From: Alphaproteobacteria bacterium
Lineage (GTDB): Bacteria; Pseudomonadota; Alphaproteobacteria; Reyranellales; Reyranellaceae
Assembly (NCBI GenBank): GCA_017308235.1
Contig: JAFKFL010000030.1
Coordinates: forward strand, 32,001 to 90,695
Length of the DNA: 58,695 nucleotides
Reading direction: 5' to 3'
Numbering within the stretch: the stretch's first letter is position 1; the number at the start of each line of letters is the position of its first letter. Below are positions 1 through 8,122 of the stretch, piece after piece. Under the pieces are notes generated by a model. The model saw only the letters and a program-made list of their open reading frames with translations, was not told where the DNA came from and searched no databases. A program made the translations under genes and the position numbers.

Positions 1-229
1 GGTTCGGGAACATGCCAGGCATCGTCGCCAACATGAATATGCCCATCGGGGCCCACATGGTGACCGCCATGTAGAGCATGTTCAGATTGTTCCTGAAGTC
101 GCCCCAACCGTCGATCATCGAGAACATCACGATGTACATGACGGCGAGCCCCAGGATCATGTTGATCCAGAACATCAGGTACGGTCGCCCGTGCCCGCCA
201 TGACCGGCTCTGTCGTGATCGTGTTTCAT
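1..229 (-). CDS. Small membrane protein, DUF305-associated type (partial)
   Basis: Only the first 76 codons lie in the window; the gene runs off the left edge. It opens with a His-rich stretch (MKHDHDRAGHGGHGRPYL) followed by two hydrophobic segments at about residues 18-38 and 48-70, separated by a short polar loop (DGWGDFRNN). This matches the membrane N-terminus often found in front of DUF305 domains in alphaproteobacterial copper clusters, but the diagnostic domain is outside the window, so the family is an inference. It is the third gene of a minus-strand run after the CsoR-type regulator and the glutaredoxin-MauE protein, 40 bp downstream of the latter, which supports a role in metal or thiol redox handling at the membrane. 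Confidence 0.6.
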   Translation of the reverse strand, partial: MKHDHDRAGHGGHGRPYLMFWINMILGLAVMYIVMFSMIDGWGDFRNNLNMLYMAVTMWAPMGIFMLATMPGMFPN

Positions 230-269
230 TGTATTGTCGCTCCGCATATCGTGCTCCTCTCTTCCCGCT

Positions 270-1028
270 TTAGTGCATGAGGCCCAAGGGCTTGACGATC
301 ATCCAGACCGCCATGGCGACCATCATCAGGTTCTCGGTCAGCGAGACGAAGCCGAGCGGTACATTGCTGTCGCCGCCGACGCAGGCGCACTTGAGTTCTC
401 GCTTGTCGATGTAGACAGCCTTGAACACCGAGATCGCACCGATACCGCCGATGAAGAGAGCGACGGGGATCGACAGCCACATCAGAGCACCGGCCATCAT
501 CAGAACGCCTGCGAGCGCTTCGGCGAACGGGTAGATATAGGCATAGCGGACCCAGCGCTGCGCCAGCAGATCGTAGTTCAGGAACATGGTGGCGAAGCCC
601 TCCACGTCCTTGAGCTTCTGGAGTGCCAGCAGACACATGGCGATGGCGACAAACCACTCCGCCGTCTGCACGGTCGCGAAGTTGCCGAAAGCTGCCCAGC
701 TCGCCGCGACCGCCATCAGCGCGGCCATCGCGAACAGAGCGATGACGGGTTTGTAGGTGACGGCGTCCTTCTCCTTGACCTCGCCGCCGAAGAACTTGAC
801 GAGGTCGTCGTACCCGCCAATCCGCTTGCCGTCGATGAAGGTCTGAGGGGTCGTTTCGACCCCATATTTCTTCTTGAACGCGTCGGTTTCCTCGCGTGAC
901 GTCAGATGGTGATCGTCGACGAGGTAGCCTTCACGCTGGAGCAGGTCGAGTGCTTTCAGCCCATAGGGACAGGTGTGCTTCTCCATCACCATGCGATGGA
1001 GCTCGGCTGTTTTGGATCCAGATGCCAT
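270..1028 (-). CDS. Glutaredoxin-MauE fusion membrane protein
   Basis: The protein has 252 residues. Residues 1-80 form a glutaredoxin-like domain with a CPYG active site near residue 20 and a TTPQTFIDGKRIGG segment typical of the fold. Residues 90-250 hold about four hydrophobic helices of the MauE/DoxX-like redox-associated family, with a CACVGGDSNVPLGF segment and an ENLMM helix near the C-terminus. MauE-type proteins move reducing equivalents to or from the membrane for disulfide chemistry; the substrate here is unknown. The second active-site Cys of a dithiol glutaredoxin is replaced by Gly, so the domain would act as monothiol type. It follows the CsoR-type regulator by 15 bp, probably in one operon under metal control. 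Confidence 0.85.
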   Translation of the reverse strand: MASGSKTAELHRMVMEKHTCPYGLKALDLLQREGYLVDDHHLTSREETDAFKKKYGVETTPQTFIDGKRIGGYDDLVKFFGGEVKEKDAVTYKPVIALFAMAALMAVAASWAAFGNFATVQTAEWFVAIAMCLLALQKLKDVEGFATMFLNYDLLAQRWVRYAYIYPFAEALAGVLMMAGALMWLSIPVALFIGGIGAISVFKAVYIDKRELKCACVGGDSNVPLGFVSLTENLMMVAMAVWMIVKPLGLMH

Positions 1029-1043
1029 AGGGTGCCTTTCTGA

Positions 1044-1319
1044 TCAGAGCTTCGCCTTGGCGAAGACCTCGACGAGTTCGTCGAACTTCCTTCGCTGAAG
1101 GATGGGATCGCCGGAGGCCATCGCCTCCTCGACACAACAGGCAGCGTGCGACCGCAGGACCCTATCCTCGACCTTTGAGAGGGCTGCCTTCACGGCATGA
1201 ATCTGGTGGAGGATGTCGATGCAGTAGCGTTCATCCTCGACCATCTGCCCGACACCGCGAACCTGGCCAGCAATCCGGGCGAGCGAATCCGTAATCGCCT
1301 TCTTGTCTTTCGAGCACAT
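1044..1319 (-). CDS. CsoR/RcnR-family metal-sensing repressor
   Basis: The protein has 91 residues if translation starts at the second in-frame ATG (MCSKDKKAITDSL). An upstream ATG at 1331 adds four residues but lies inside the palindromic operator, so the shorter form, which is also the usual family length, is preferred. It is an all-helical, DNA-binding CsoR/RcnR-type repressor. The Cu(I) triad of CsoR is present: Cys in ERYCID, His and Cys in RSHAACC with the H-x3-C spacing. FrmR-type formaldehyde sensors are the main alternative; the full Cys-His-Cys set and the copper neighbourhood favour Cu(I). It heads the minus-strand run with the glutaredoxin-MauE gene and faces an MFS transporter across a 17-bp palindrome that could repress both directions. 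Confidence 0.88.
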   Translation of the reverse strand: MCSKDKKAITDSLARIAGQVRGVGQMVEDERYCIDILHQIHAVKAALSKVEDRVLRSHAACCVEEAMASGDPILQRRKFDELVEVFAKAKL

Positions 1320-1329
1320 TTTTCTACCC

Positions 1330-1346
1330 ATACCCTGTCAGGGTAT
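1330..1346. promoter_or_regulatory. CsoR-type operator in divergent promoter
   Basis: The 17-bp palindrome ATACCCTGTCAGGGTAT lies between the divergently read csoR-like gene and the MFS transporter. Palindromes with C/G tracts flanked by TA are what CsoR/RcnR-family repressors bind. A TATATAAG stretch just to the right could serve as a -10 element for the rightward gene. The assignment to this repressor is inferred from position and form. Confidence 0.7.
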
Positions 1347-1421
1347 ATAAGCCTTAACGGAGCCTTCGGTTCCCGAAGGATATTGGCTTTCTGACCAAGG
1401 AGGTTCGATCTGAGGAGCGAG

Positions 1422-2606
1422 ATGACGGATCAATCAGGCGCGCGACGCAACATTGCCGTTTTGACTACCGCGCAGGCGCTCGGGGGATCGAGTGCGCCAA
1501 TCGTCATGTCGCTCGGTGGGCTGGTCGGCCAACAACTCTCAGGCAATCCCGCTTGGGTGACGCTACCCGTCAGCCTTTTCGGGGTGGGACTTGCCCTCGG
1601 CACGCTACCCGCCGCTCTCCTTATGCGCGCCTGGGGGCGGCGCAACGCTTACGTCTTCGCCGCGGCGGTCGGCGTTGCGGCGGGCCTGATCGCCGCTTTC
1701 GGCATCTTCCTGACGTCGTTCGCGATCTTCTGCATCGGTAGTTTCACAGCGGGGCTCTACGGGTCCTACATCCAGAGCTACCGTTTTGCGGCGGCCGACG
1801 CAGCAGAGGGCGCCTTGAAGGCGCGCGCGATTTCCTGGGTGATGGTCGGTGGCCTGATCGCAGCCGTTGTCGGGCCGCAATTGGTGATCTGGACACGCGA
1901 TGCCGTCACTCAGACACCCTATGCCGGAAGTTTCCTCAGTCAGGCCGCGCTGGCACTGTTGTCGGTCCCGGTACTGCTCATGCTGCGCGCCTCCGCATCT
2001 GGCGGAGAGGCCGCGTCCGAGAACTCAGGCAGGTCACTGCTCCAGATCCTGGCGATGCCCAGATATCTCCTCGCGGTCGCGACCGGCGTCGCATCCTACG
2101 GCTTGATGGCTTTCGTCATGACCGCCGCTCCGATCGCAATGGTCGGACACGGCCTTTCCGTGGATGATGCCGCGCTCGGCATCCAGTGGCATCTCCTGGC
2201 GATGTTCGGCCCAAGCTTCGTCACCGGTCGGCTGATCGCGAGGTTCGGCAAGGAGCGCGTATCGGCCGCGGGACTGGTGCTGATCGCGCTCTCGGGAATC
2301 GTCGCGCTTGCCGGACCAGGCCTTCTCAGTTTCTGGTTCTCGCTCGCTCTCCTGGGGATAGGCTGGAACTTCAGCTTCATCGGCGCGACCGCGATGGTCA
2401 CCGAATGTCATACGTCAGGCGAGCGCGCGAAAGCCCAAGGGTTCAACGATTTCATGGTATTCGGCGTCACGGCGGTCGTCTCGTTTCTGGCAGGAAGCGT
2501 GCTTCACAGCTGGGGCTGGGAGACAATCAACTGGTTGTTGTTTCCGGCAGTCGCCGTGATCCTCGTTCCGTTACTTCTGCAGGCAGGGCGCGGGGGCGCG
2601 AGGTAG
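1422..2606 (+). CDS. MFS transporter of the CcoA type (probable copper transport)
   Basis: This 394-residue integral membrane protein has about 12 hydrophobic segments and the MFS layout of two six-helix halves. Two motifs stand out: MAFVM at residues 229-233 and HLLAM at 257-261. CcoA, the Rhodobacter copper importer, needs MxxxM and HxxxM motifs in TM7 and TM8, 28 residues apart; here the first positions are also 28 apart. That makes a copper or related metal substrate likely, although most relatives are labelled only MFS transporter. The start follows an AGGAGG-type site and GAGGAGCGAG. It faces the CsoR-type repressor over a shared palindrome and ends 2 bp before the ATP-grasp gene. Confidence 0.8.
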   Translation: MTDQSGARRNIAVLTTAQALGGSSAPIVMSLGGLVGQQLSGNPAWVTLPVSLFGVGLALGTLPAALLMRAWGRRNAYVFAAAVGVAAGLIAAFGIFLTSFAIFCIGSFTAGLYGSYIQSYRFAAADAAEGALKARAISWVMVGGLIAAVVGPQLVIWTRDAVTQTPYAGSFLSQAALALLSVPVLLMLRASASGGEAASENSGRSLLQILAMPRYLLAVATGVASYGLMAFVMTAAPIAMVGHGLSVDDAALGIQWHLLAMFGPSFVTGRLIARFGKERVSAAGLVLIALSGIVALAGPGLLSFWFSLALLGIGWNFSFIGATAMVTECHTSGERAKAQGFNDFMVFGVTAVVSFLAGSVLHSWGWETINWLLFPAVAVILVPLLLQAGRGGAR

Positions 2607-2608
2607 AT

Positions 2609-3937
2609 ATGGATATGGGCGGTGACGCGACTTCTCGGGATATGAATGCAGATTGTGTCTGCCTCACGCTGGACCGGGCCGCTCTGGAACAGGCATTCGA
2701 GCGGGAAACCGGCAAGGTGCTGCAGGAGCGGCCTTTGTCGGAACTGCGGCCTACGCTGGTCTCCAACCAGACGGTGTTCATAGCGCCCGAGCATATGGAA
2801 ACAATGGCGCGCCTCATCGTGACGATTGACGCCGTCGCAAAATGCGAAGGTTACCGCAAGGCCGTACTCGAAGCGGCTCCTCAGATCGCCCGGTTCGAGC
2901 CTGGGCCGATCGGGATTTTCATGAGCTATGATTTTCATCTCGGGCCGGGCGGCCCCAAGCTCATCGAGATCAACACCAATGCAGGAGGGGGGCTCGTGAA
3001 TGCGCTCGTGGCTCGCGCCCAGAAAGCGTGCTGCGACGCCATCGACCGCATTTTTCCAGAATCCTCCGTTACGGGAGAGATCGAGGAGGTGTTCCTTGCC
3101 GGTTTTCGCAGCGAATGGCGGAGGCAAAAGCTGGACAGGGATCTATCGACGATCGCCATCGTGGACGCCGAACCGCAGGCCCAATACCTTTATCCCGAAT
3201 TCGTGCTGTTCCGGAGTCTGTTCGAGCGCCACGGCATCACGGCCGTCATCACCGCACCGGAATCGCTTGATTATCGCGACGGTCGGCTGTGGAGCGGCAC
3301 GGTGCCGATCGACCTGGTCTACAATCGGCTGACGGACTTCGCTTTCGACGAACCCGCAAGCGCGGCGCTTCGCTCAGCCTATCTCGCAGGCGATGTCGTG
3401 GTGACGCCGAACCCGTGGGCTCATGCCGTGTTCGCCGACAAGAGGAACCTGGTCCGTCTCACCGACGCCCCAACGCTTCGGGACTGGGGTGTGGATGTGG
3501 AGCGGAGCGCGCTTCTTCGCGAGGGTATTGCAGCAACCGAGTTCGTTTCGCTGGAGAAGGCGGACGATCTTTGGGCGCGCCGCGACAAGCTGTTCTTCAA
3601 GCCGGTCGCGGGTTTCGGCGGGAGAGCCACCTATCGTGGCGACAAGGTCACGCGCCGCGTCTGGCAAAGCATTCTGGAAGGCGACTACATTGCCCAGGAA
3701 CTGGTCCCGCCGAGCAACCGGACCGTGGTCGTCGACGGTCGCCGCGAAATCATGAAGGTCGATTTCCGCAACTATGCCTATGACGGGGCCGTACAACTCG
3801 TGGCGGCCAGACTCTATCAGGGGCAGACGACGAACTTCCGCACGCCCGGCGGCGGCTTTGCCCCTGTCGCGTGGGCCAAGCCGGAGAGCTTTGGCACCCT
3901 TCATGACTGCCTGCCGGACGGTAGCAGTTGCGCCTGA
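2609..3937 (+). CDS. Circularly permuted ATP-grasp-like protein
   Basis: The protein has 442 residues from the ATG at 2609. Longer reading is possible upstream, but it only overlaps the transporter in another frame. Residues 105-130 carry a GPKLIEINTNAGGG segment and residues 330-375 a FKPVAGFGGRATYRGDKV segment with YIAQELVPP after it. These resemble the metal/ATP-binding and glycine-rich parts of ATP-grasp ligases in permuted order. ATP-grasp enzymes join a carboxylate to an amine or thiol through an acyl-phosphate; the substrates here are unknown. It starts 2 bp after the CcoA-like transporter, so the two are almost certainly co-expressed, which hints at making or modifying a small metal-binding compound or peptide (inference). 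Confidence 0.65.
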   Translation: MDMGGDATSRDMNADCVCLTLDRAALEQAFERETGKVLQERPLSELRPTLVSNQTVFIAPEHMETMARLIVTIDAVAKCEGYRKAVLEAAPQIARFEPGPIGIFMSYDFHLGPGGPKLIEINTNAGGGLVNALVARAQKACCDAIDRIFPESSVTGEIEEVFLAGFRSEWRRQKLDRDLSTIAIVDAEPQAQYLYPEFVLFRSLFERHGITAVITAPESLDYRDGRLWSGTVPIDLVYNRLTDFAFDEPASAALRSAYLAGDVVVTPNPWAHAVFADKRNLVRLTDAPTLRDWGVDVERSALLREGIAATEFVSLEKADDLWARRDKLFFKPVAGFGGRATYRGDKVTRRVWQSILEGDYIAQELVPPSNRTVVVDGRREIMKVDFRNYAYDGAVQLVAARLYQGQTTNFRTPGGGFAPVAWAKPESFGTLHDCLPDGSSCA

Positions 3938-3983
3938 ATCTTGGCGGTTGGACACGCTACTCTTTTCCCGGGCGTCATCTGCG

Positions 3984-4433
3984 TTATTGAACGACCCGGG
4001 CGATTGCTCCGCTGCGGGGCTGGATCGAGAGATCTTCGCCCTCCTGATCGCTTTCGAGGCGCTGCAAGATCGGGCAATGCGGGCGGTGATCGCCCTGGCA
4101 GGAATTGACGAGCATGGTCAGCGTTTTGGCCATGTCCTGAAGACCTTTGATCTTGCTCTCCAACTCCGCGATGTGGCCCTGAGCCAGCCGCTTGACCTCG
4201 GCGCTTTGGCGGGTTTCGTCGCGCCAGAGGCCCAGCAGGTCGCTGATCTCTGCGACGGAAAAGCCGAGATCTCGCGACCGGCGGATGAAGCGCAGCATGT
4301 GGACATCCGTGTCGGAATAGTCGCGATAGCCGGAATCCTTCCGATCGGCCTTGGGGATCAGGCCCGTCTGCTCGTAGTAGCGGATCATCTTGGCCGAGAC
4401 GCCAGAGGCTTTCGACGCTTGTCCGATATTCAT
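3984..4433 (-). CDS. cueR: CueR, Cu(I)-responsive MerR-family activator
   Basis: The protein has 149 residues. An N-terminal winged-helix MerR domain (MNIGQASKASGVSAKMIRYY, residues 1-70) is followed by a dimerisation helix and a metal loop CQGDHRPHCPI near residues 113-123 with the two cysteines of CueR-type Cu(I) sensors. CueR binds dyads in promoters with over-long spacers and underwinds them when Cu(I) is bound. The gene lies directly downstream of copA on the same strand, behind a hairpin at 4456-4482. Six promoters in this window have the matching architecture. The C-terminal 25 residues after the metal loop are longer than in enterobacterial CueR. Confidence 0.93.
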   Translation of the reverse strand: MNIGQASKASGVSAKMIRYYEQTGLIPKADRKDSGYRDYSDTDVHMLRFIRRSRDLGFSVAEISDLLGLWRDETRQSAEVKRLAQGHIAELESKIKGLQDMAKTLTMLVNSCQGDHRPHCPILQRLESDQEGEDLSIQPRSGAIARVVQ

Positions 4434-4455
4434 CTGCGTTTCTCCCTATGTTGAA

Positions 4456-4482
4456 ACAGCCGGTCCTCACAGGACCGGCTGT
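4456..4482 (-). terminator. Hairpin between copA and cueR
   Basis: A perfect 12-bp inverted repeat (ACAGCCGGTCCT / AGGACCGGCTGT) with a 3-nt loop lies in the 58-bp gap after the copA stop. On the minus strand it is followed by TTTC rather than a clear T run, so it may be a weak or partial terminator that lowers cueR expression relative to copA. Confidence 0.55.
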
Positions 4483-4491
4483 CTGTTGGTG

Positions 4492-7233
4492 TCAGTTGGC
4501 GACCTTGAACCGGCGCAGCCGCAAGGCGTTGCCGAGGACGAAGACGCTGGACAGCGCCATCGCGCCTGCCGCGAAGACCGGCGAGAGCAGGATGCCGTAG
4601 GCCGGGTAGAGCAGGCCTGCTGCAACCGGGATCAGAGCCGTGTTATAGGCGAAGGCCCAGAACAGGTTCTGCCGGATGTTGCCGATCGTCGCCTTCGACA
4701 GCGCGATCGCATTCGGCACGCCCTGCAGGCTGCCCGACATCAGCACCACGTCCGCCGCCTCGATGGCGATGTCCGTGCCAGTGCCGATGGCGAGGCCGAC
4801 ATCAGCTTCGGCCAGCGCCGGGGCGTCGTTGATGCCGTCGCCGACGAAGGCAACCTTGCCGTACTGGCCCTTGAGCCGGCGAACCGCCTCGACCTTGCCG
4901 TCCGGCAGGACTTCGGCCACCACTTCGTCGATCCCCAGCTTCGCCGCGATGGCCTTGGCCGTGCGGGCATTGTCGCCGGTGATCATCGCCACCTTCAGAC
5001 CGAGATCATGCATGGCCTTGATCGCGGCCGGCGTCGTCGCCTTGATCGGGTCGGCTACGGCGATGATCGCTGCCAGCTTGCCGTCGATCGCGGCATAGAG
5101 CGGCGACTTGCCCTCGTTGCCCAACCGTTCGGCGACCTTGGCGAAGCCTCCCACATCATAGCCGAGTTGAACCATGTAGCGGTCGGCGCCGATCTCGACG
5201 CGCTTGCCGTCTACAGTAGCCTTCACGCCGAGCCCGGTGACCGACTCGAAGTCCGAGACGGCCGGCATTGCGGTGTCTTCAGCGATCGCGGCATCGACGA
5301 TGGCGCGGGCGATCGGATGTTCCGACTTGGCCTCGACGGCGGCCACCAGCGCCAGAACCTGCGACCGGTCGAAGCCGATGGCCAGCTCGAGATCGGTCAG
5401 CGCGGGCTTGCCTTCCGTCAGCGTGCCCGTCTTGTCGACGGCGACGACCTTGGCGTCCTTCAGGAGCTGGAGCGCCTCGCCCTTGCGGAAGAGCACACCC
5501 AGTTCCGCGCCCCGCCCGGTTCCGACCATGATCGAGGTCGGCGTGGCCAGACCCATGGCGCAGGGGCAGGCGATGATCAGCACGGCAACCGCATTCACCA
5601 GCGCGAAGGTCAGCGCCGGCGACGGGCCGAAATAGAGCCATGCCGCGAAGGTGAGGGCCGCCACAGCGAAGACCGTCGGGACGAACCACATGGTCACCTT
5701 GTCGACCAGGGCCTGGATCGGCAGCTTCGAACCCTGCGCTTCCTCGACCATGCGAATGATCTGCGACAGCACGGTGTTGCCGCCGACCGCCGTCGCCCGG
5801 AACGCGAAGGCGCCCTTCTGATTGACCGTACCGCCGACGACCTCGCTGCCGTCCTTCTTCGACACAGGGATCGGCTCGCCGGTGATCATCGACTCGTCGA
5901 CATAGCTCTCGCCCTCGACGACTTCACCATCGACCGGGACGCGTTCGCCGGGGCGGACCTCGACGATGTCGCCCGAAACGACCGCTGCGATCGGCAGATC
6001 GACGGTTCCGCCGTCTCGGCGAACACGGGCGGTCTTGGCCTGGAGACCCACGAGGCGCTTGATCGCCTCGGAGGTCCGGCCCTTGGCGCGCGCCTCGAGC
6101 AGGCGGCCGAGCAGGATCAGCGTCACGATGACGGCCGCCGCCTCGAAATAGACGTTGACCGTGCCAGCGGGCAGGAAACCAGGCGCAAAGGTCGCGACCA
6201 GCGAGAAGCCGTACGCTGCGAGCGAGCCGACAGCGACTAGCGAGTTCATGTCCGGCGCCAGGCGCCAGAGCGCCGGCAATCCTTTATCATAGAAGCGGAT
6301 GCCGGGGACGAACAGGACGAGCGTCGTCAGCGCGAACTGGACGTACCAGCTGTTCTGCATGCCAATCGTGGACTCGATCATGGCGTGCACGCCGGGAATG
6401 AGGTGTGAGCCCATCTCCAGCAGGAAGACCGGAGCAGTCAGAACCGCGGCAAGCGTGAAGGCGCGGGTGAGCTCGCGGCGCTCGGCCTCCTTCTTCTCGG
6501 TGCGATCGTCCGTCACGGCCTGATTGGCCATCGACCCGGCATCGGACAGAAGCTTCGCTTCGTAGCCAGCATTTGCGATCGCCGCGATCAGCGCCGCACT
6601 TTCCGCACTCCCGCGGATCGTCGCTTTCTCGGTCGCGAGGTTGACGATGGCCTGGGTCACGCCGGGCACTTCCTTCAGCGCGCGCTCGACACGGCCGACG
6701 CAGGACGCGCAGGTCATGCCTTCGATCGCCAGGTCGACGGAACGCTCCGCGATGGGGGAATTGATCAGCTTCGCCTCATAGCCCGACGCCTCGATCGCCG
6801 CGACCAGCGCAGCGCTGTCCGCCGAGCCCTTGATCGTGGCCTTCTCGGTCGCGAGGTTGACGGTCGCTTCGGTCACTCCGGCAACAGCCTTCAGCGCACG
6901 CTCGACACGGCCCACGCAGGAGGCACAGGTCATACCCTCGATGGCGATCTCGACCGGGCGGGAGGCGGGGGTGGTGGTCGCCGGCGCAGCCAGGAAGCTC
7001 GCTGGAACCTCATAGCCCGCCTTCTCCACAGCCTTGACGAGCGCGGCGCGGTCCACGGACGCATCCGCGGTGATGCGCGCCTTCTCGGTCGCGAGATTAA
7101 CGACGGCGTCGCTCACGCCGGGAATGGCTTTCAGGGCCTTTTCAACGCGCCCAACGCAGGACGCGCAGGTCATCCCCTCGATGGGAAGGGATATCGATGT
7201 AGACAGATCAATTGTACGAACGGGGGCATTCAT
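4492..7233 (-). CDS. copA: Cu(I)-exporting P1B-type ATPase with three HMA domains
   Basis: The protein has 913 residues. Three heavy-metal-associated domains, each with MTCASC, lie at about residues 15-78, 90-152 and 163-226. The ATPase core follows with IACPCAMGLATP in the metal-transport helix near 555, DKTGTLTEGKP (phosphorylated Asp) near 598, and MITGD and GDGINDAPALAEAD in the nucleotide domain. YN in TM7 and MALSS in TM8 complete the P1B-1 Cu(I) signature. It moves Cu(I) from cytoplasm to periplasm. Three HMA domains is more than the usual one or two, and the three are close copies, which suggests internal duplication. It is driven by a CueR-type promoter at 7273-7303, back to back with copZ. 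Confidence 0.97.
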   Translation of the reverse strand: MNAPVRTIDLSTSISLPIEGMTCASCVGRVEKALKAIPGVSDAVVNLATEKARITADASVDRAALVKAVEKAGYEVPASFLAAPATTTPASRPVEIAIEGMTCASCVGRVERALKAVAGVTEATVNLATEKATIKGSADSAALVAAIEASGYEAKLINSPIAERSVDLAIEGMTCASCVGRVERALKEVPGVTQAIVNLATEKATIRGSAESAALIAAIANAGYEAKLLSDAGSMANQAVTDDRTEKKEAERRELTRAFTLAAVLTAPVFLLEMGSHLIPGVHAMIESTIGMQNSWYVQFALTTLVLFVPGIRFYDKGLPALWRLAPDMNSLVAVGSLAAYGFSLVATFAPGFLPAGTVNVYFEAAAVIVTLILLGRLLEARAKGRTSEAIKRLVGLQAKTARVRRDGGTVDLPIAAVVSGDIVEVRPGERVPVDGEVVEGESYVDESMITGEPIPVSKKDGSEVVGGTVNQKGAFAFRATAVGGNTVLSQIIRMVEEAQGSKLPIQALVDKVTMWFVPTVFAVAALTFAAWLYFGPSPALTFALVNAVAVLIIACPCAMGLATPTSIMVGTGRGAELGVLFRKGEALQLLKDAKVVAVDKTGTLTEGKPALTDLELAIGFDRSQVLALVAAVEAKSEHPIARAIVDAAIAEDTAMPAVSDFESVTGLGVKATVDGKRVEIGADRYMVQLGYDVGGFAKVAERLGNEGKSPLYAAIDGKLAAIIAVADPIKATTPAAIKAMHDLGLKVAMITGDNARTAKAIAAKLGIDEVVAEVLPDGKVEAVRRLKGQYGKVAFVGDGINDAPALAEADVGLAIGTGTDIAIEAADVVLMSGSLQGVPNAIALSKATIGNIRQNLFWAFAYNTALIPVAAGLLYPAYGILLSPVFAAGAMALSSVFVLGNALRLRRFKVAN

Positions 7234-7272
7234 GGCCGCCTCCTTTCTCGTTTCGAATTCGAGTTCGCGAGG

Positions 7273-7303
7273 AAGATGGGGCTTCCAACCATGGGAAGGT
7301 CAA
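7273..7303 (-). promoter_or_regulatory. CueR-type promoter for copA
   Basis: Read on the minus strand: TTGACC (7303-7298), a 19-bp spacer holding the dyad CTTCCCATGGTTGGAAG, then CATCTT (7278-7273). The long spacer with a centred dyad is the hallmark of MerR-family activated promoters and the sequence matches CueR operators. It lies 40 bp upstream of the copA start. Confidence 0.88.
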
Positions 7304-7328
7304 TAGCTGATTTTTCGAAAGATGTCCC

Positions 7329-7359
7329 TTGACCTTACCATGGTTGGAAGCCCCACGTT
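7329..7359 (+). promoter_or_regulatory. CueR-type promoter for copZ-DUF305-cueO
   Basis: TTGACC (7329-7334), a 19-bp spacer holding CTTACCATGGTTGGAAG, then CACGTT (7354-7359). It is a mirror of the copA promoter only 25 bp away, so one compact divergent region serves the exporter and the chaperone/oxidase operon. Confidence 0.88.
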
Positions 7360-7393
7360 CGGTTCCACGAGAGCAAACCAAAGGAGATCAGTT

Positions 7394-7588
7394 GTGGAAC
7401 TGAAAATCGAAAACATGACCTGCGGCGGCTGCGCCAAATCGGTGACGAAGGCGATTCAGTCGCTCGACGCCACCGCCAAGATCGAAACCAACCCGGCCGC
7501 TCGTACCGTCAAGGTCGAGACCAGCGCCTCGCAGGCTGCCCTGCGACAGGTTCTCGAAGAGGCGGGCTATCCGGCGGCGAGCAACTGA
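7394..7588 (+). CDS. copZ: CopZ-like copper chaperone (HMA domain)
   Basis: The protein has 64 residues from a GTG start preceded by AAAGGAGATCA. An in-frame extension upstream would run through the promoter and is not used. It is a single HMA domain with the Cu(I) site MTCGGC near the N-terminus, and ends EEAGYPAASN. CopZ-type proteins carry Cu(I) to CopA and to CueR/CsoR sensors in the cytoplasm. It is first in an operon with a DUF305 protein and the multicopper oxidase. A close paralogue lies at 28863-29069 beside the second Cu ATPase. Confidence 0.9.
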   Translation: MELKIENMTCGGCAKSVTKAIQSLDATAKIETNPAARTVKVETSASQAALRQVLEEAGYPAASN

Positions 7589-7599
7589 TCGGGAGCGGA

Positions 7600-7995
7600 A
7601 TGATGAACAAACTCACCCCAATCTTCATCGCCGGCGCCATCGCCGTCAGCGCAGGCCTTGCCTTGGCACAGAGCCAGATGAACAAGAACGATCCGATGGC
7701 CGGTCACAATATGCCCGGCATGAGCATGTCGAGCTCCGACAGTCCTTCGACCAAGGCGTATATGGCTGCCATGGACTCGATGATGAAAGGCATGACGGTC
7801 GAATACACCGGCGATGCGGATGTCGATTTCATGCGCGGCATGATCCCGCACCATCAGGGCGCGATCGACATGGCCAAGGTCGCGCTCCAGTACGGCAAGG
7901 ACCCCGAGGTCAAGAAGCTCGCGGAAGAGGTGATCAAGGCCCAGGAGGGTGAGATCGCCATGATGAAGAAGTGGCTCGCCGCGCGCGGCAAGTAG
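7600..7995 (+). CDS. Periplasmic DUF305 protein
   Basis: The protein has 131 residues. A signal peptide covers residues 1-24 (hydrophobic core ending SAGLALAQS). A Met/His-rich segment (MAGHNMPGMSMSSS) follows and then the DUF305 core with DFMRGMIPHHQGAIDMAKVAL, a His-containing helix characteristic of the family. DUF305 proteins are small helical periplasmic proteins common in copper and silver clusters; a metal-binding role is likely from the Met and His content, but the function is not firmly established. Two ATG codons in tandem occur at 7600 and 7603. It lies 11 bp after copZ and 127 bp before the multicopper oxidase. Confidence 0.88.
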   Translation: MMNKLTPIFIAGAIAVSAGLALAQSQMNKNDPMAGHNMPGMSMSSSDSPSTKAYMAAMDSMMKGMTVEYTGDADVDFMRGMIPHHQGAIDMAKVALQYGKDPEVKKLAEEVIKAQEGEIAMMKKWLAARGK

Positions 7996-8122
7996 GAACG
8001 GATGGGTGGAGGGGCCGATCCTCTTCACCCTTTCGACGAGCCGTCCATTCCGCCCTGGTATCCGCGATGCCGGCGGCTCGCGGAATTCAACCATCGGAAA
8101 CGACAGCTCCAAGGAGATAGCC

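Noticed and set aside
2186..2608. N-terminal extension of the ATP-grasp-like protein into the transporter gene
   Set aside because: The extension is an out-of-frame reading of the transporter; a proper start lies at 2609.
4390..6240. 616-codon plus-strand open frame opposite copA
   Set aside because: Antisense of an unmistakable P-type ATPase; composition is non-protein-like.
8006..8122. Upstream in-frame start for the multicopper oxidase
   Set aside because: It would bury the Tat signal inside the protein; the ATG at 8123 has a strong ribosome site.
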